Positions 48,132 through 57,811 are shown, counted from the first letter of the stretch. The stretch is DNA of 64,000 nt from Leptofilum sp965223525 (GCF_965223525.1 NZ_CBDCWX010000005.1:2542001-2606000), one strand, 5' to 3'. Numbers and translations are program-made. The notes: generated from the sequence alone by a model not told the origin.

Positions 48132-49388
48132 ATGGACTCTCTACAAGCTTTACGCGAAAAATACCAGGCCGTTCAGGCAATGGGTCTCAACCTAAATATG
48201 CAGCGCGGTCAGCCGTCAGATGCTGATTTCGATTTATCGAACGGGATGCTCAATATTTTGAGCGAGGCGGATTTAGTTACCCCCAGCGGCATTGCCCTCC
48301 GCAACTATCCTGGTGGGCAAACGGGCCTGCCCGAAGCGCGAGAACTGTTTGCCACCGTGCTGGGCGTGCGCCCTGAAGAGGTCATTGCAGGCAATAATGC
48401 CAGCCTCAAGCTGATGAGCAATACGTTCATGTGGGCCTTGCTGCGCGGCTTGCAGCACAGTCAGGCTCCCTGGGTTGGCCAATCCCCTAAAATGATTGTC
48501 ACCGTGCCGGGATATGACCGCCACTTTTCGCTGCTAGATGCGCTTGGTTTTGAATTGCTCACTGTGCCGATGACTCCTGATGGCCCGGACATGGATGCTG
48601 TTGAGGAACTGGCTGCCAGCGATCCGGCTATCAAGGGCATCACCTTTGTGCCAACCTACAGCAATCCCACTGGCGACACCGTTTCTGAGGAGACAGTAAA
48701 CCGATTGGCTAGCATGAAAACGGCCGCTCCCGATTTCACTATCTTTGCCGACGATGCCTACCGGGTGCACCACTTGGGCGAAGACCGTCACGATCCGCCC
48801 AATTTGCTGCGCGCCTGCGAAGCGGCAGGCAATCCTGACCGCGTGTATCTGTTCGGCTCCACTTCCAAAATTACGTTTGCCGGGGCGGGCATTGGCTACA
48901 TGGCGACCAGTGAGGCGAATGTAGCTTACCTCACCAAACTGACTGGCTTCCAATCCATCGGCCCCAACAAAATTGAGCAGTATCGGCATGTCAAGTTCAT
49001 CCGCAGCTACCCTGGCGAGCTGGAAGGTTTGATGCGTGACCATGCCGCTAACTTGCGACCCAAGTTTGAGGCAGTGCAGGCGGTTTTGGCGCGAGAGTTG
49101 GGTGAGGACGGCCGTTTTGCCACCTGGTCGAAACCGAAGGGAGGGTACTTTGTGAGTCTGGACACTGCCTGCCCGGTTGCGGATCGCGTGGTCGGTTTGG
49201 CAAAAGATGCGGGGGTGGCGCTTACTCCCGCCGGAGCCACCTATCCCCACAAAAAAGACCCCAACAACAGCAATATTCGCCTCTCGCCCAGCCGCCCCCC
49301 GGTTGGAGAGGTGGCGCAAGCAATGGAAGTGGTGGCGCTATGTGTCAAGATCGCCACGCTGGAATACGATGCTCCATCAGCTAAATAA
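48132..49388 (+). CDS. PLP-dependent aminotransferase of the PF12897 (aspartate aminotransferase-like) type
   Basis: The 418-residue protein has LNMQRGQPSDADFDLSNGML, LRNYPGGQTGLPEARELFAT, FVPTYSNPTGDTVSEETVNR, the Asp/Tyr pair in FADDAYRVHHL, and the PLP Lys in FGSTSKITFAGAGIGYMATS. This pattern is that of the MocR-less, fold-type I family annotated as aspartate aminotransferase (type Ic). It probably transaminates aspartate or a related amino acid. GGAGC precedes the ATG. Confidence 0.92.
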   Translation: MDSLQALREKYQAVQAMGLNLNMQRGQPSDADFDLSNGMLNILSEADLVTPSGIALRNYPGGQTGLPEARELFATVLGVRPEEVIAGNNASLKLMSNTFMWALLRGLQHSQAPWVGQSPKMIVTVPGYDRHFSLLDALGFELLTVPMTPDGPDMDAVEELAASDPAIKGITFVPTYSNPTGDTVSEETVNRLASMKTAAPDFTIFADDAYRVHHLGEDRHDPPNLLRACEAAGNPDRVYLFGSTSKITFAGAGIGYMATSEANVAYLTKLTGFQSIGPNKIEQYRHVKFIRSYPGELEGLMRDHAANLRPKFEAVQAVLARELGEDGRFATWSKPKGGYFVSLDTACPVADRVVGLAKDAGVALTPAGATYPHKKDPNNSNIRLSPSRPPVGEVAQAMEVVALCVKIATLEYDAPSAK

Positions 49389-49403
49389 AAAGCCGGACAC
49401 TGG

Positions 49404-49464
49404 TAAACACTGATTTTCACTGATTTGTTGTTTTTATCTGTGTCAATCCGTGTTAATCAGTGTC
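49404..49464. repeat. CACTGATTTTCACTGATT / AATCAGTG repeat
   Basis: AACACTGATTTTCACTGATT and, inverted, CCGTGTTAATCAGTGTC form an imperfect hairpin after the aminotransferase gene. It is related in style to the AGAACGCTGATT element. Confidence 0.6.
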
Positions 49465-49536
49465 CCATTTCTGTTTTCTTAAAATTCCCCGAAAAAGACT
49501 AGACATAAAACTAGAATCCTTTACAATGGGGCGCAG

Positions 49537-50793
49537 ATGAGACGATCTCGCGTAGTTTTTGGCTTGAGTTTGCTTCTGTGGAGTTTGTTGATGGGATGCC
49601 AGCTTCAGTTTATGGAGCTGGAGCCGCTGCCTACCAGAGCAGAGGCATTGGTTCTGCCGATTGTTCCCACAACGGGTTCGCCGATTCCGGTGACGTTTAC
49701 GCCAATGCCAGAAACGGCCGTTGCTCACATACCAAGCAACCAATCTGGCCTGCTAGACAGCCTGCCGCCCACCAACACGCCGCTGCCCATACCCACCAAC
49801 ACTCCAGTCACGCCCACCTCAACGCCCACCAACACGCCCACCGTGACCCCATTTGGCACGCCCACGCCCGTCATCAAGCCCATCAACCAATATAGCCTGA
49901 GCGAAGTGATTCCCTTCCAGGCGTTCCCCGTGCCTCCGGGCAACAACGGCTGGGGCATGCACTGGATTCCCACGGTTAGCCAAGACCCTGGCGTGGTAGA
50001 TCACTTTGTGAATGAACTGGTGCGAATGCACATTAAGTGGGTGGTATTTTTGAACGAAGGCACCCAAATTGGGGATAACGATTATTTGGTGGAACGGCTG
50101 GTTGCTAACGGCATCATGCCCGTCATGCGGCTCTACCGCTCTGGCGTGCTGCCCTACGACGGCAACATCGGCCCGATGGTGGCGCATTATCGCGCCAAAG
50201 GTGTCTATTATTACCAACTGTACAACGAGCCAAATATCAACGTGGAAAATCACCAAGGATTTGCCAATCCCAATCAGTATGCTCGCGCTTGGGCAACGGC
50301 CGCACGCGAGGTCATTGCCAATGGCGGTTTTCCCGGCATTGGTGCACTCAGCCCGGGTGGAGAGTACAACCATTATGACTTTTTGGCGCGAACGCTACAG
50401 GCGATCAAGTTCAACGGGGATGAGGCGTTACTAAATCGCGCCTGGCTGTCGGTGCATAATTATCATGGGGTACGGCCGTACGACGACCCCGACGGCTTTT
50501 TACTCTTCCGCAAATATGATGAAATTGTGCAAAGTCATCTGGGGCGTTCCCTCCCGATGATTGGCACGGAGGGCGGCTCCTACAGCACCGATCGCAATGT
50601 GGAAGTGGAGCTAATCCGCTACCAATACACCTACATGCGAGACGCAGAGCCATACTTTTTAGCATTTAGTTACTGGCTGCTGGCCAATAGCGCCGGTGGC
50701 GCACACGACGGTACTTGGGAGTGGCAAGCCCTCTTCAAACCGGGGTTCGTTCACCCGGCCGTAACGGAGTTCTTTTACAAAAATTCTAGATAA
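49537..50793 (+). CDS. Surface lipoprotein with glycoside-hydrolase-like (TIM-barrel) domain
   Basis: The 418-residue protein has a signal with lipobox LLMGC (Cys about residue 21) and a long Pro/Thr stalk (about residues 75-110, PTNTPTVTPFGTPTPV). The C-terminal domain resembles GH5/GH39-like barrels: YYQLYNEPNINVENHQGFAN with a putative acid/base Glu after Asn, and LPMIGTEGGSYST with a putative nucleophile Glu. It would act on a polysaccharide outside the cell; the substrate is unknown. The next gene is also a lipoprotein, 13 bases on. Confidence 0.82.
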   Translation: MRRSRVVFGLSLLLWSLLMGCQLQFMELEPLPTRAEALVLPIVPTTGSPIPVTFTPMPETAVAHIPSNQSGLLDSLPPTNTPLPIPTNTPVTPTSTPTNTPTVTPFGTPTPVIKPINQYSLSEVIPFQAFPVPPGNNGWGMHWIPTVSQDPGVVDHFVNELVRMHIKWVVFLNEGTQIGDNDYLVERLVANGIMPVMRLYRSGVLPYDGNIGPMVAHYRAKGVYYYQLYNEPNINVENHQGFANPNQYARAWATAAREVIANGGFPGIGALSPGGEYNHYDFLARTLQAIKFNGDEALLNRAWLSVHNYHGVRPYDDPDGFLLFRKYDEIVQSHLGRSLPMIGTEGGSYSTDRNVEVELIRYQYTYMRDAEPYFLAFSYWLLANSAGGAHDGTWEWQALFKPGFVHPAVTEFFYKNSR

Positions 50794-50806
50794 GGGAGTG
50801 CTAGTT

Positions 50807-52189
50807 TTGGGGAAACAAACTTTATATTTTCTGACGGCAATGGCAATTTTGCTCTTGTTGGTCTGCTCATGTAATCGAGTCAATGAATCAGAAACGGCCG
50901 TACCGGAAACGGCCGTTGTTGAAGAACCATCCTCCACGCCAGAACCCACAATTTCGCCTACGACTGATCCAACGTCAACACCAGAACCGAGCCCAACGAC
51001 GATGCCTACGGCCACGGTAACGGTAATTCAGTTGGCAACATCAACTCCAGAATCAGAAACGCAAGCTGATCCTGAACAATCTGCGGAATTGGTTGAGCAA
51101 GGTGATAAATTCTTAGCTCAACAAGATTATGAATCTGCCCTAGAAGCTTATAATTTAGCCATCGAACTCGATCCAGAAAATGCAATCGCTTACAACCAAC
51201 GAGGGCAGATACACTTTGGGGGTTCTCCAGTTTCACTTGGGTCTGGGCCTACATTAGCTGACTTTAATAAAGCAATAGAACTTGATCCAGAATATGTGGA
51301 AGCACGAATAAATCGAGGTCGTGTATTAATCAGCATTGGGCGAGCAGAGGATGCAGTTGAAGAATTGTCACTTGCCCTAACATTGGATAGCGGAAATGCT
51401 GAAATATTTTATTATCGAGCGCTTGCCTACGAATCGTTGGATGATTTTGAAAATGCTATCAACGATTTGGATCAGGCAATTTCATTGGAGAATAGTTTTT
51501 TTGCGGCCTATAACGAACGAGCAGATATTCACTTTGTGCTAGGGAACTATGAAGAAGCCGTATTAGATTACTCCAGATTACTTTCATTGCTCCCCAATTT
51601 CACCGATGGATATATTAGCCGGGGTGTTGCTAGCTTTCAGTTGGGCAATATAGATGATGCCTTGCGCGATTTTGATACAGCAATTCAGCTTGATCCGCTT
51701 AACAGCAGAATCTACTTTGAGCGAGGTCAGATGTATTATGCTCTTGGCAATTACCATCAAGCGATAGATGACTTTAATTTCATTGAAAGCATTGGCTTTA
51801 ACAGTACCAGCCACTATATCATTTGGGGCTGGGGCTACAGTGAGCTTTTCCGGGGCCTTGCATACCTTGAACTAGAAGAATACCACCTTGCTCTTGTGGA
51901 TTTTGATCGAGCTGTTGAGTCAGGAATCAACGATAGTGAAGCGTATTGGGGGCGTGGTGATGCTTACTTCAACTTGGGGGATTTTGAAGCTGCGCTAGAA
52001 GATTTCAATGTTGCCCTACAATTAGATGGAAATTATGAAATTGTTTATTTCAGCCGTGGTCTTACCCATGAACAGTTGGAGCAGTTTGCGGAGGCCATTG
52101 CCGATTATGAACATTATCTTGAGATTGGGACGGATGCGGATTTGCGGAATGAGGCGGAGAGACGCTTACAAGAGTTGAGAGATTCGTAA
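50807..52189 (+). CDS. TPR-repeat lipoprotein
   Basis: The protein of about 460 residues starts at TTG 50807, with AAGGGAG upstream (GTG at 50798 is the alternative). The signal peptide ends in LLVCSC. A Thr/Pro/Glu-rich stalk (about residues 25-90) leads to about ten tetratricopeptide repeats from residue 95 to the end (LEAYNLAIELDPENAIAYNQ, LRDFDTAIQLDPLNSRIYFE, EDFNVALQLDGNYEIVYFSR). TPRs mediate protein interactions, here on the outside of the membrane. The repeats are AT-richer than the stalk and contain no ACGGCCGT; two copies occur in the stalk. Confidence 0.92.
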   Translation: MGKQTLYFLTAMAILLLLVCSCNRVNESETAVPETAVVEEPSSTPEPTISPTTDPTSTPEPSPTTMPTATVTVIQLATSTPESETQADPEQSAELVEQGDKFLAQQDYESALEAYNLAIELDPENAIAYNQRGQIHFGGSPVSLGSGPTLADFNKAIELDPEYVEARINRGRVLISIGRAEDAVEELSLALTLDSGNAEIFYYRALAYESLDDFENAINDLDQAISLENSFFAAYNERADIHFVLGNYEEAVLDYSRLLSLLPNFTDGYISRGVASFQLGNIDDALRDFDTAIQLDPLNSRIYFERGQMYYALGNYHQAIDDFNFIESIGFNSTSHYIIWGWGYSELFRGLAYLELEEYHLALVDFDRAVESGINDSEAYWGRGDAYFNLGDFEAALEDFNVALQLDGNYEIVYFSRGLTHEQLEQFAEAIADYEHYLEIGTDADLRNEAERRLQELRDS

Positions 52190-52198
52190 ACCCTCTTT

Positions 52199-52864
52199 CT
52201 ATAGCTCCAAATCATCCCCAGCTAGCTCGGCTTCCAGCCGCTCTAGCAGCTTGTTGAATCGTTTTAATCGCTTCTTGGCCGCTTGTTGCGCTGGTTTGGT
52301 GTGCATACTAGCCACTGTTTTTGGCAACCATGCTTTATTGGCGCGGGCAGTTTCGATGAGTTGCTGGGTGGAACGGCCGTTTCCCTTCATCACCAGCAGT
52401 GGGACAAAATGAAACAGCGACGTCAGCCCAATTTTGGCTAATTTGTCAGCATCCCACAGCACTTGCGCCTCCAGATTTTTGAGCGGCTTGCGCCGCCACA
52501 GCCCCATGTGTGAGCGAATACAGCGCGCCACATGCCCAATTTTCTTTTTGGGAAAATCAGTCGTGGGCAAGATTTCGTGAGCAAATTTAGCACCTTCTTG
52601 TGGGTGCTTTGCCCCTGCGTCTTTGCGAATGTCGTGCAGCCAGGCAGCTGCTTCCACTACCTCTACATCAGCCCCAGTTAATTCTGCTAATTTGAGGCCT
52701 ATAGTGACAACGGCCGTAACATGCTCCCAGCGATAGTTAAACAACGGATCATCTGTACCGAAGCGATGGATTGCCTCTTGTTCAGTTGCCTTCTTCATTG
52801 CTTTTTGAACTGTTTTACGCCAGGGTTTCAATTTTGGGGAAGATTTTTTCTTCGATTTAGGCAT
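52199..52864 (-). CDS. HD-domain phosphohydrolase
   Basis: The 221-residue protein has the HD motif: His48 in YRWEHVTAVV, His77-Asp78 in AAAWLHDIRKDAG, and a distal Asp in VLWDADKLAKIG. The pattern resembles the YfbR/RNase-Y-like small HD proteins. It has basic Lys-rich ends (KSKKKSSPKLKPWRK). The substrate is unknown, probably a nucleotide or phosphoester. It lies head-to-tail after the sensor kinase at 54730 (12 bases) and may share its transcript. Confidence 0.88.
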   Translation of the reverse strand: MPKSKKKSSPKLKPWRKTVQKAMKKATEQEAIHRFGTDDPLFNYRWEHVTAVVTIGLKLAELTGADVEVVEAAAWLHDIRKDAGAKHPQEGAKFAHEILPTTDFPKKKIGHVARCIRSHMGLWRRKPLKNLEAQVLWDADKLAKIGLTSLFHFVPLLVMKGNGRSTQQLIETARANKAWLPKTVASMHTKPAQQAAKKRLKRFNKLLERLEAELAGDDLEL

Positions 52865-52876
52865 GGCGGAATTTTA

Positions 52877-54730
52877 TCAAGAAGCCTGCGTTTGGACGAA
52901 GCCGGGAATGACAATGGTAAACGTTGTGCCTTCACCAAACTGGCTCTGCACACGTACTGTGCCGCGATGCGCTTCCACAATCTCTTTCACTAGAGTCAAA
53001 CCCAGCCCAGTGCCTTTATGTCGCCGGTTAGCCCCACCTTCAACTTGATAAAAACGCTCAAAAATGCGCTCTAGCCTGTCTTCTGGAATGCCTTCACCGC
53101 TATCTTCAACTTCAATTTGCACATTTTGCCTATTTGCTTTGAGCCGCAAAATGATGTACCCGCCTGCTGGCGTAAACTTGAACGCATTGGAGACTAGATT
53201 ATCGAAAACGCGGCGGAGGTGCGTGCTGTCTCCTCGAATCCAGGGAATATCTTCCGCAATGTCAGATTCAAGGGTGATGCCCAGTGCTTCGGCCCGCATC
53301 CGGTAATCTGCTAGCAGCGAATACACTAGCATAACGGTGTCAATCTCTTCGCGGCGCAACTCCTGGGTTTCGGCTGCTAGCAGGGCAGTTAAATCATTTA
53401 CCAGATTGGTAAGCATCATCACCCGTCGCATTATGATTTTTGCCGATTGCTTTTGGTCGTCATTTAGGCTGCCTAAACCTTCACTCTCTAGCAGTTCTGC
53501 ATGACCATAAATGATTCCCAATGGCGAACGCAGCTCATGTGACACGCTTTGGGTGAAGGTGTTTTTCATCATGTCTAGCTCGGCTTGCCGATTGAGAGCG
53601 GCAGCCATGGCGGCAGCCCGCTGCTCCGTCTCCGCTAGTTGGCGCAAATTTTGGATGGCAATTCCTGCTTGTTGACCAATGGAGGCCACCAATTCCAAGT
53701 CGCGTTCATGGAAGGTGTGGGGTGATTTGTTTAAATTAAACAAAGCCAACATGCCCAGGCAATTATCTCCTGCTTGTAAAGGCGCGCCTAAAAAGGTAAC
53801 GAGGCCAGCTTCAATCCATTTTTCCATTGCTTCAGGATGCGCGGGGTAATCTGTAATAAGGATAGATTCACGGTTGTTGACGATTTGCCAGGCAAGGCCG
53901 CGTGGACGTGGCGCGGGGCGCAAGCTCATCCAGTTGGGTACGTTGTACGGGTAAAAAGTCATGATTTCCCGATCGATGATGAGGCCAAGCAGTCCCGCCT
54001 CTGCCTGAATGAGTTCGGCTACCATTTGCACCAGCTTGCCAAGCAGGGTGGGTAGATCGTTTGTAATGTTTAGAATGCGGCTAATTTCGTTCAGTTTTTG
54101 TTCGCGGTTGAGGCTTTGCCGCGTTTGGCTAAACAGGGTGATGGTGTTAATGCTGAGGGCAACCATGTGGGCCAGGGTGTGCCCGGCGCTGATGATAGTG
54201 TTGTCTAACGGCCGTTTCTCATTCCAATACACTGCAATGCCCCCACCTGAACTCCCTTCCTTATCAATGAGGGGGAATATGGCTAAGGTTTGTACCCCTT
54301 CCTCCTTGAAAAGTAGCTGCATTTCACGGAAAGCGGGGTCATTTTGCACGTCTTCTGCCCAGACAGGCGCAAGTAGGTGCAGTTGCGTATTGCCCGGCGA
54401 TTTGCCAAAAGTCTGGTTCATGTTGTCAATGTACGATTGGGAGAGGCCAAATGCGTAGGGGCAACTGAGTGCATCTGATTCCTTGTTGTACAAGTAAATG
54501 GCCAGGCGGTCAGCCTGTAGACTGTTTTGTACGGCCGTTTTCACACGCGGCCATAGCGACTCTAAATCATATACTGCCAACAGAGACTCTGCTCCTCGTG
54601 TGAGCGATTGCAATTGAGCAATGTTCGTGGTGCGAGCAGCATGATCCAGTTGGTCAGTGCGTGCGGCTGTTGCTCTCAACTGTTCTAATTCGCGGATTAG
54701 CTCCTCTTTGGATTTGTTGTAGTCGTCCAT
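52877..54730 (-). CDS. Soluble sensor histidine kinase: two GAF, HisKA, HATPase
   Basis: The 617-residue protein has a short coiled coil (residues 3-22), two GAF domains (about 40-195 and 215-375), and HisKA with His398 in FTQSVSHELRSPLGIIYGHA. The HATPase has LVSNAFKFTPAGG, DSGEGIPEDRLERIFERFYQ and GTGLGLTLVKEIVEAHRG. All catalytic boxes are intact and there is no membrane segment. No response regulator is next to it; a TetR regulator lies 23 bases upstream on the same strand and could be co-transcribed. Confidence 0.93.
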   Translation of the reverse strand: MDDYNKSKEELIRELEQLRATAARTDQLDHAARTTNIAQLQSLTRGAESLLAVYDLESLWPRVKTAVQNSLQADRLAIYLYNKESDALSCPYAFGLSQSYIDNMNQTFGKSPGNTQLHLLAPVWAEDVQNDPAFREMQLLFKEEGVQTLAIFPLIDKEGSSGGGIAVYWNEKRPLDNTIISAGHTLAHMVALSINTITLFSQTRQSLNREQKLNEISRILNITNDLPTLLGKLVQMVAELIQAEAGLLGLIIDREIMTFYPYNVPNWMSLRPAPRPRGLAWQIVNNRESILITDYPAHPEAMEKWIEAGLVTFLGAPLQAGDNCLGMLALFNLNKSPHTFHERDLELVASIGQQAGIAIQNLRQLAETEQRAAAMAAALNRQAELDMMKNTFTQSVSHELRSPLGIIYGHAELLESEGLGSLNDDQKQSAKIIMRRVMMLTNLVNDLTALLAAETQELRREEIDTVMLVYSLLADYRMRAEALGITLESDIAEDIPWIRGDSTHLRRVFDNLVSNAFKFTPAGGYIILRLKANRQNVQIEVEDSGEGIPEDRLERIFERFYQVEGGANRRHKGTGLGLTLVKEIVEAHRGTVRVQSQFGEGTTFTIVIPGFVQTQAS

Positions 54731-54753
54731 TGAGCGATGTATTTGAATGAAAA

Positions 54754-55380
54754 TTACCTGGATTGAGCGCTTTTAAAAGCAATGGCGCGCAGGCTGAACA
54801 ATGTTAAATCCTGAACAACATCAGCCACGGCCTGGTCTGGCTCCGGTAAGGTTAGAAGCTGTAAAACAACTTCATCAAAGGCACCGGCAAACGCTTCGGC
54901 AACGCGGCGGCTATTTTGGTTGGGAATCCCCCCATCGTCAATGGCCTGGTCTAACGGCCGTTGCCACAGCCGAATCATTCGCTCCCGGAAAGCGGTGCGC
55001 TTAACTTCTAAAGACGGAATGGCGCCCACGCCCCCCACTAGCAGCAGTTGCACCACTGCTGGCTCATAAATGGCAATGTTTACATATGCCTGAATCCCCC
55101 GCGATAGTTGCTGGGCCAGATCGCTACGGCTTCTGACAGCCTGATCAATGGTTTGAAGTAGGAAATCGGCTGTTTCTTCGTAAAGATGTACAAAAAGCGT
55201 TTCTTTATCGGGAAAGTAGAAGTAGAAGGTGCCAATAGCCACATCGGCGGCTTTGACAATATCGCGCACGGTGGCGGCGTGGTAGCCATTTTCGGCAAAA
55301 ACCTGAACGGCCGCTTGCATCATAGCTGTCCGTTTGGCGTCTTTCTTCTGGCGTGTTTTTTCACTGCTACGATAAGCCAT
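54754..55380 (-). CDS. TetR-family transcriptional regulator
   Basis: The 208-residue protein has an N-terminal TetR helix-turn-helix (residues 18-64; MMQAAVQVFAENGYHAATVR then DIVKAADVAIGTFYFYFPDK) and a divergent ligand-binding domain. The family represses genes until a small ligand binds. It is transcribed away from the MocR-type gene, with 101 bases between them containing the inverted repeat GTGAGTCA/TGACTCAC, a possible operator for either. Confidence 0.93.
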   Translation of the reverse strand: MAYRSSEKTRQKKDAKRTAMMQAAVQVFAENGYHAATVRDIVKAADVAIGTFYFYFPDKETLFVHLYEETADFLLQTIDQAVRSRSDLAQQLSRGIQAYVNIAIYEPAVVQLLLVGGVGAIPSLEVKRTAFRERMIRLWQRPLDQAIDDGGIPNQNSRRVAEAFAGAFDEVVLQLLTLPEPDQAVADVVQDLTLFSLRAIAFKSAQSR

Positions 55381-55432
55381 AACCCGTCATCATTCCTTTA
55401 CTGTACAATTGCACGATACTGCCCATTTGGCC

Positions 55433-55455
55433 GTGAGTCAATAAGTTTGACTCAC
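55433..55455. promoter_or_regulatory. Inverted repeat between two divergent regulator genes, candidate operator
   Basis: GTGAGTCA and TGACTCAC are perfect 8-base arms around a 7-base spacer. The repeat lies 53 bases from the TetR start and 27 bases before the MocR-type start. A TTGACT overlaps the right arm. It suits a dimeric regulator. Confidence 0.6.
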
Positions 55456-55481
55456 ACATTTGTACTCGCGAGCGATATGTT

Positions 55482-56924
55482 ATGATTGATCAACATTGGA
55501 CCTTTGATCGACAGAGCCAAACACCATTATACCTGCAATTGTACCAGCAGCTACGTAAGGCTATTTTGCAAGGTGCCTTTGCGGATCAACGTCGCCTACC
55601 ACCGGGGCGGGCAATGGCAAAACGGCTTGGATTAGCCTTAATTACCGTGTCGCAAGCGTATGATCAGTTGGCGGCGGAGGGGTTTGTGGTGCGACGCCCT
55701 GGTGCGGGGACGTTCATCGCTCACCATGTGCCTTTGGCATCAGATGAGATAGCCACACGGCCGTTTCAGCCAACCTTGTCATCCTGGGGGCAGCGTGTGG
55801 CGGGGACGGCCGTTCCCACCACATCTAAGCAGACCAAACCGGAGATTGATTTTGGTTTTGGCCGTGCCTTCCCCCACATCTTCCCCTACGACATCTGGCG
55901 CAAGCTGCTGGCGCGCTACCTCAGCACCGACGACGCCATGCTTTCCCGCTATGGCTCGGTGGCGGGCTTTTTGCCGCTGCGCCAGGCACTGGCCGATTAC
56001 CTTACGCGCTGGCGAGGCGTAGTTTGCACTGCCGAGCGGGTGGTTATTGTTAACGGGGCGCAGCAAGCGGTGGATATTTTGGCGCGGCTGCTGCTGGAGC
56101 CGCGCGATGAGGTGCTGGTGGAAACACCGGGGTACGCAGATGCGGCAGCGTTGTTTACGCTGAATGGGGCTCAGTTAACGGCCGTTCCCGTAGACGACGA
56201 CGGTTTTCGCGTGGACAAGATTCCGGCTCACAGTCGGGCGCGTTTGGCTTTTGTTACGCCATCCAACCAGTTTCCGCACGGGGGTACGCTGCCGCTGGCA
56301 CGCCGCTTGGCGCTGCTGCACTGGGCACAGCGGCAAGACGCGCTTATCATCGAAGATGATTATGACGGGGAACTGCGCTACGATGGTCGTCCGCTGGCAG
56401 CCTTGCAAGGACTGTCGGCGGATGAACGGGTGATTTACTTAGGCACATTTTCAAAGGTACTGTTTCCGGCCTTGCGGCTTTCTTATGTGGTGCTGCCGAC
56501 GGCGTTGGTACGGCCGTTTGTACAGGCCAAGCAGCTCATAGACCGGGGCGCACCCACGCTGACCCAGGCAGCGGTGGCTGACTTCATGGTGGAAGGACAT
56601 TTTGAGCGGCATTTGCGCCATTTGCGTCAGGCCTATGGCCAGCGGCGGCAAACGCTAGTAGCTGCGCTGCAAAATCATCTGGCTGGGGCGGTGCAGTATG
56701 CAGATGAACCGGCTGGGCTGCACGTGATGCTTTATTTGCCAGAGGGCGTGACGGAAACGGCCGTTGTGCAAGCTGCGGCAGAAGTTGGCGTGGGGGTGTA
56801 CCCTGCCGCGCCTTACTTCATGGCCCACCCTTCGCCACCGGCTATTTTGCTGGGATTCAGTGGTCTTAGCGAACCAGAAATCGCCGAGGGCGTGGCGCGT
56901 TTGGGTAGAGCGATAAAAATCTAG
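55482..56924 (+). CDS. MocR/PdxR-type regulator (GntR HTH fused to aminotransferase fold)
   Basis: The 480-residue protein has an N-terminal GntR winged helix (residues 10-80; QTPLYLQLYQQLRKAILQGA, GLALITVSQAYDQLAAEGFV). A fold-type I aminotransferase domain follows (about 115-475) with VNGAQQAVDILARLL, the PLP-binding Asp in IIEDDYDGELRYDG, and the PLP Lys in YLGTFSKVLFPALRLSYVVL. MocR-type proteins use PLP as a ligand and regulate PLP or amine metabolism, for example PdxR. No pdx gene is adjacent, so the target is unclear. Confidence 0.93.
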   Translation: MIDQHWTFDRQSQTPLYLQLYQQLRKAILQGAFADQRRLPPGRAMAKRLGLALITVSQAYDQLAAEGFVVRRPGAGTFIAHHVPLASDEIATRPFQPTLSSWGQRVAGTAVPTTSKQTKPEIDFGFGRAFPHIFPYDIWRKLLARYLSTDDAMLSRYGSVAGFLPLRQALADYLTRWRGVVCTAERVVIVNGAQQAVDILARLLLEPRDEVLVETPGYADAAALFTLNGAQLTAVPVDDDGFRVDKIPAHSRARLAFVTPSNQFPHGGTLPLARRLALLHWAQRQDALIIEDDYDGELRYDGRPLAALQGLSADERVIYLGTFSKVLFPALRLSYVVLPTALVRPFVQAKQLIDRGAPTLTQAAVADFMVEGHFERHLRHLRQAYGQRRQTLVAALQNHLAGAVQYADEPAGLHVMLYLPEGVTETAVVQAAAEVGVGVYPAAPYFMAHPSPPAILLGFSGLSEPEIAEGVARLGRAIKI

Positions 56925-56964
56925 GGCGTATTTCGTCACCAGCTACGCAATACGCAGCTAAAAA

Positions 56965-57756
56965 TCATTTACGCCGCAATTCGTACAGCACAATGGCAGC
57001 CGCCGCATTTACTGAGAATGAATCTATGCTGGGCGACATGGGAATCGTGACCACGGTGTCTAGCTGGGTAGCCACCTCATCCGGCAAGCCAAAATATTCA
57101 CTGCCCATGAAAACGGCCGTTCCCTCCAAACCTTGCTCAAAATCTGGCAAAGCAATCCCGCCTACTGCCACCGTGCCGATGGTTTGAACCTTGGTCGTCC
57201 GCAGTGCCGCAAACAAATCTGGTAGGGTGGTGCTAATCAGCGGCAGCTTGAAGATGCTGCCCATCGAGGTGCGGACGGCACGCGGATGGTACGGATCGCC
57301 ACTGCCCACCGTTACGAACAAATCGGCATCCAGCGCGTGCGCCGTGCGAACCATCCCGCCGACGTTGCCGGGGTCTACCACGTTCACGGCTACCAGCAGG
57401 GTGGGCGCGGGATGGCTTGCTAGCCAATTCGCCAAATCGAGCGGGGCAGGCAGCGGCATCAGGCTCAGCAGCCCCCCTAGCTTGCGCCCTTGTGTAAGGC
57501 GAGCCATTTCCGCGTTGGGGACTGGGTGGATGGGGATGTTTTGCTGGGTAAGCTGGTGGAGTACGGCCGTTTCTCGTTCCCCCGCTTCCTGCCAAACAGC
57601 CTCAGCCACCAGCGTCGCCTGTGGCCATACCCCAGCGCGAATGGCGCGTTCATGCAGCCGCGTCCCCTCAATGGAAAAGCAGTCAGACGCCGCCCGCCCT
57701 TTGGCGGTGGCAGTGCGTTCAATCATCGTGTAAATAGATTGCCACGGCTTACTCAT
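56965..57756 (-). CDS. SpoU-family RNA 2'-O-methyltransferase
   Basis: The 263-residue protein has a substrate-binding N-terminal domain (residues 10-100) and the SPOUT catalytic domain with motif 1 NVVDPGNVGGMVRTAHALDA, motif 2 GTAVFMGSEYFGLPDEV and motif 3 IPMSPSIDSFSVNAAAAIVL. The segment RAVRTSMGSIFKLPLI is also typical. It methylates a 2'-hydroxyl of rRNA or tRNA. Its first codons lie in a repeat of about 60 bases that recurs at 58409-58470. Confidence 0.94.
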   Translation of the reverse strand: MSKPWQSIYTMIERTATAKGRAASDCFSIEGTRLHERAIRAGVWPQATLVAEAVWQEAGERETAVLHQLTQQNIPIHPVPNAEMARLTQGRKLGGLLSLMPLPAPLDLANWLASHPAPTLLVAVNVVDPGNVGGMVRTAHALDADLFVTVGSGDPYHPRAVRTSMGSIFKLPLISTTLPDLFAALRTTKVQTIGTVAVGGIALPDFEQGLEGTAVFMGSEYFGLPDEVATQLDTVVTIPMSPSIDSFSVNAAAAIVLYELRRK

Positions 57757-57802
57757 GCCGCACTTTTAACACAGGCTAGGGCTTTTGTAAACGGTTTGGG
57801 GA
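57742..57802. repeat. Direct repeat, copy 1, spanning the SpoU gene start
   Basis: This block runs from CCACGGCTTACTCATGCCGC through TTAACACAGG and TTTTGTAAA. It recurs at 58409-58470 with a few substitutions and covers the first codons and upstream spacer of the SpoU gene. The two copies bracket the gene at 57812-58366. Confidence 0.85.
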
Positions 57803-57811
57803 ACTCAAGAG

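Noticed and set aside
57191..57733. 180-codon open frame antisense to the SpoU gene
   Set aside because: Shadow of a well-supported SPOUT gene; the translation is Ser/Ala/Thr-rich with no family resemblance.
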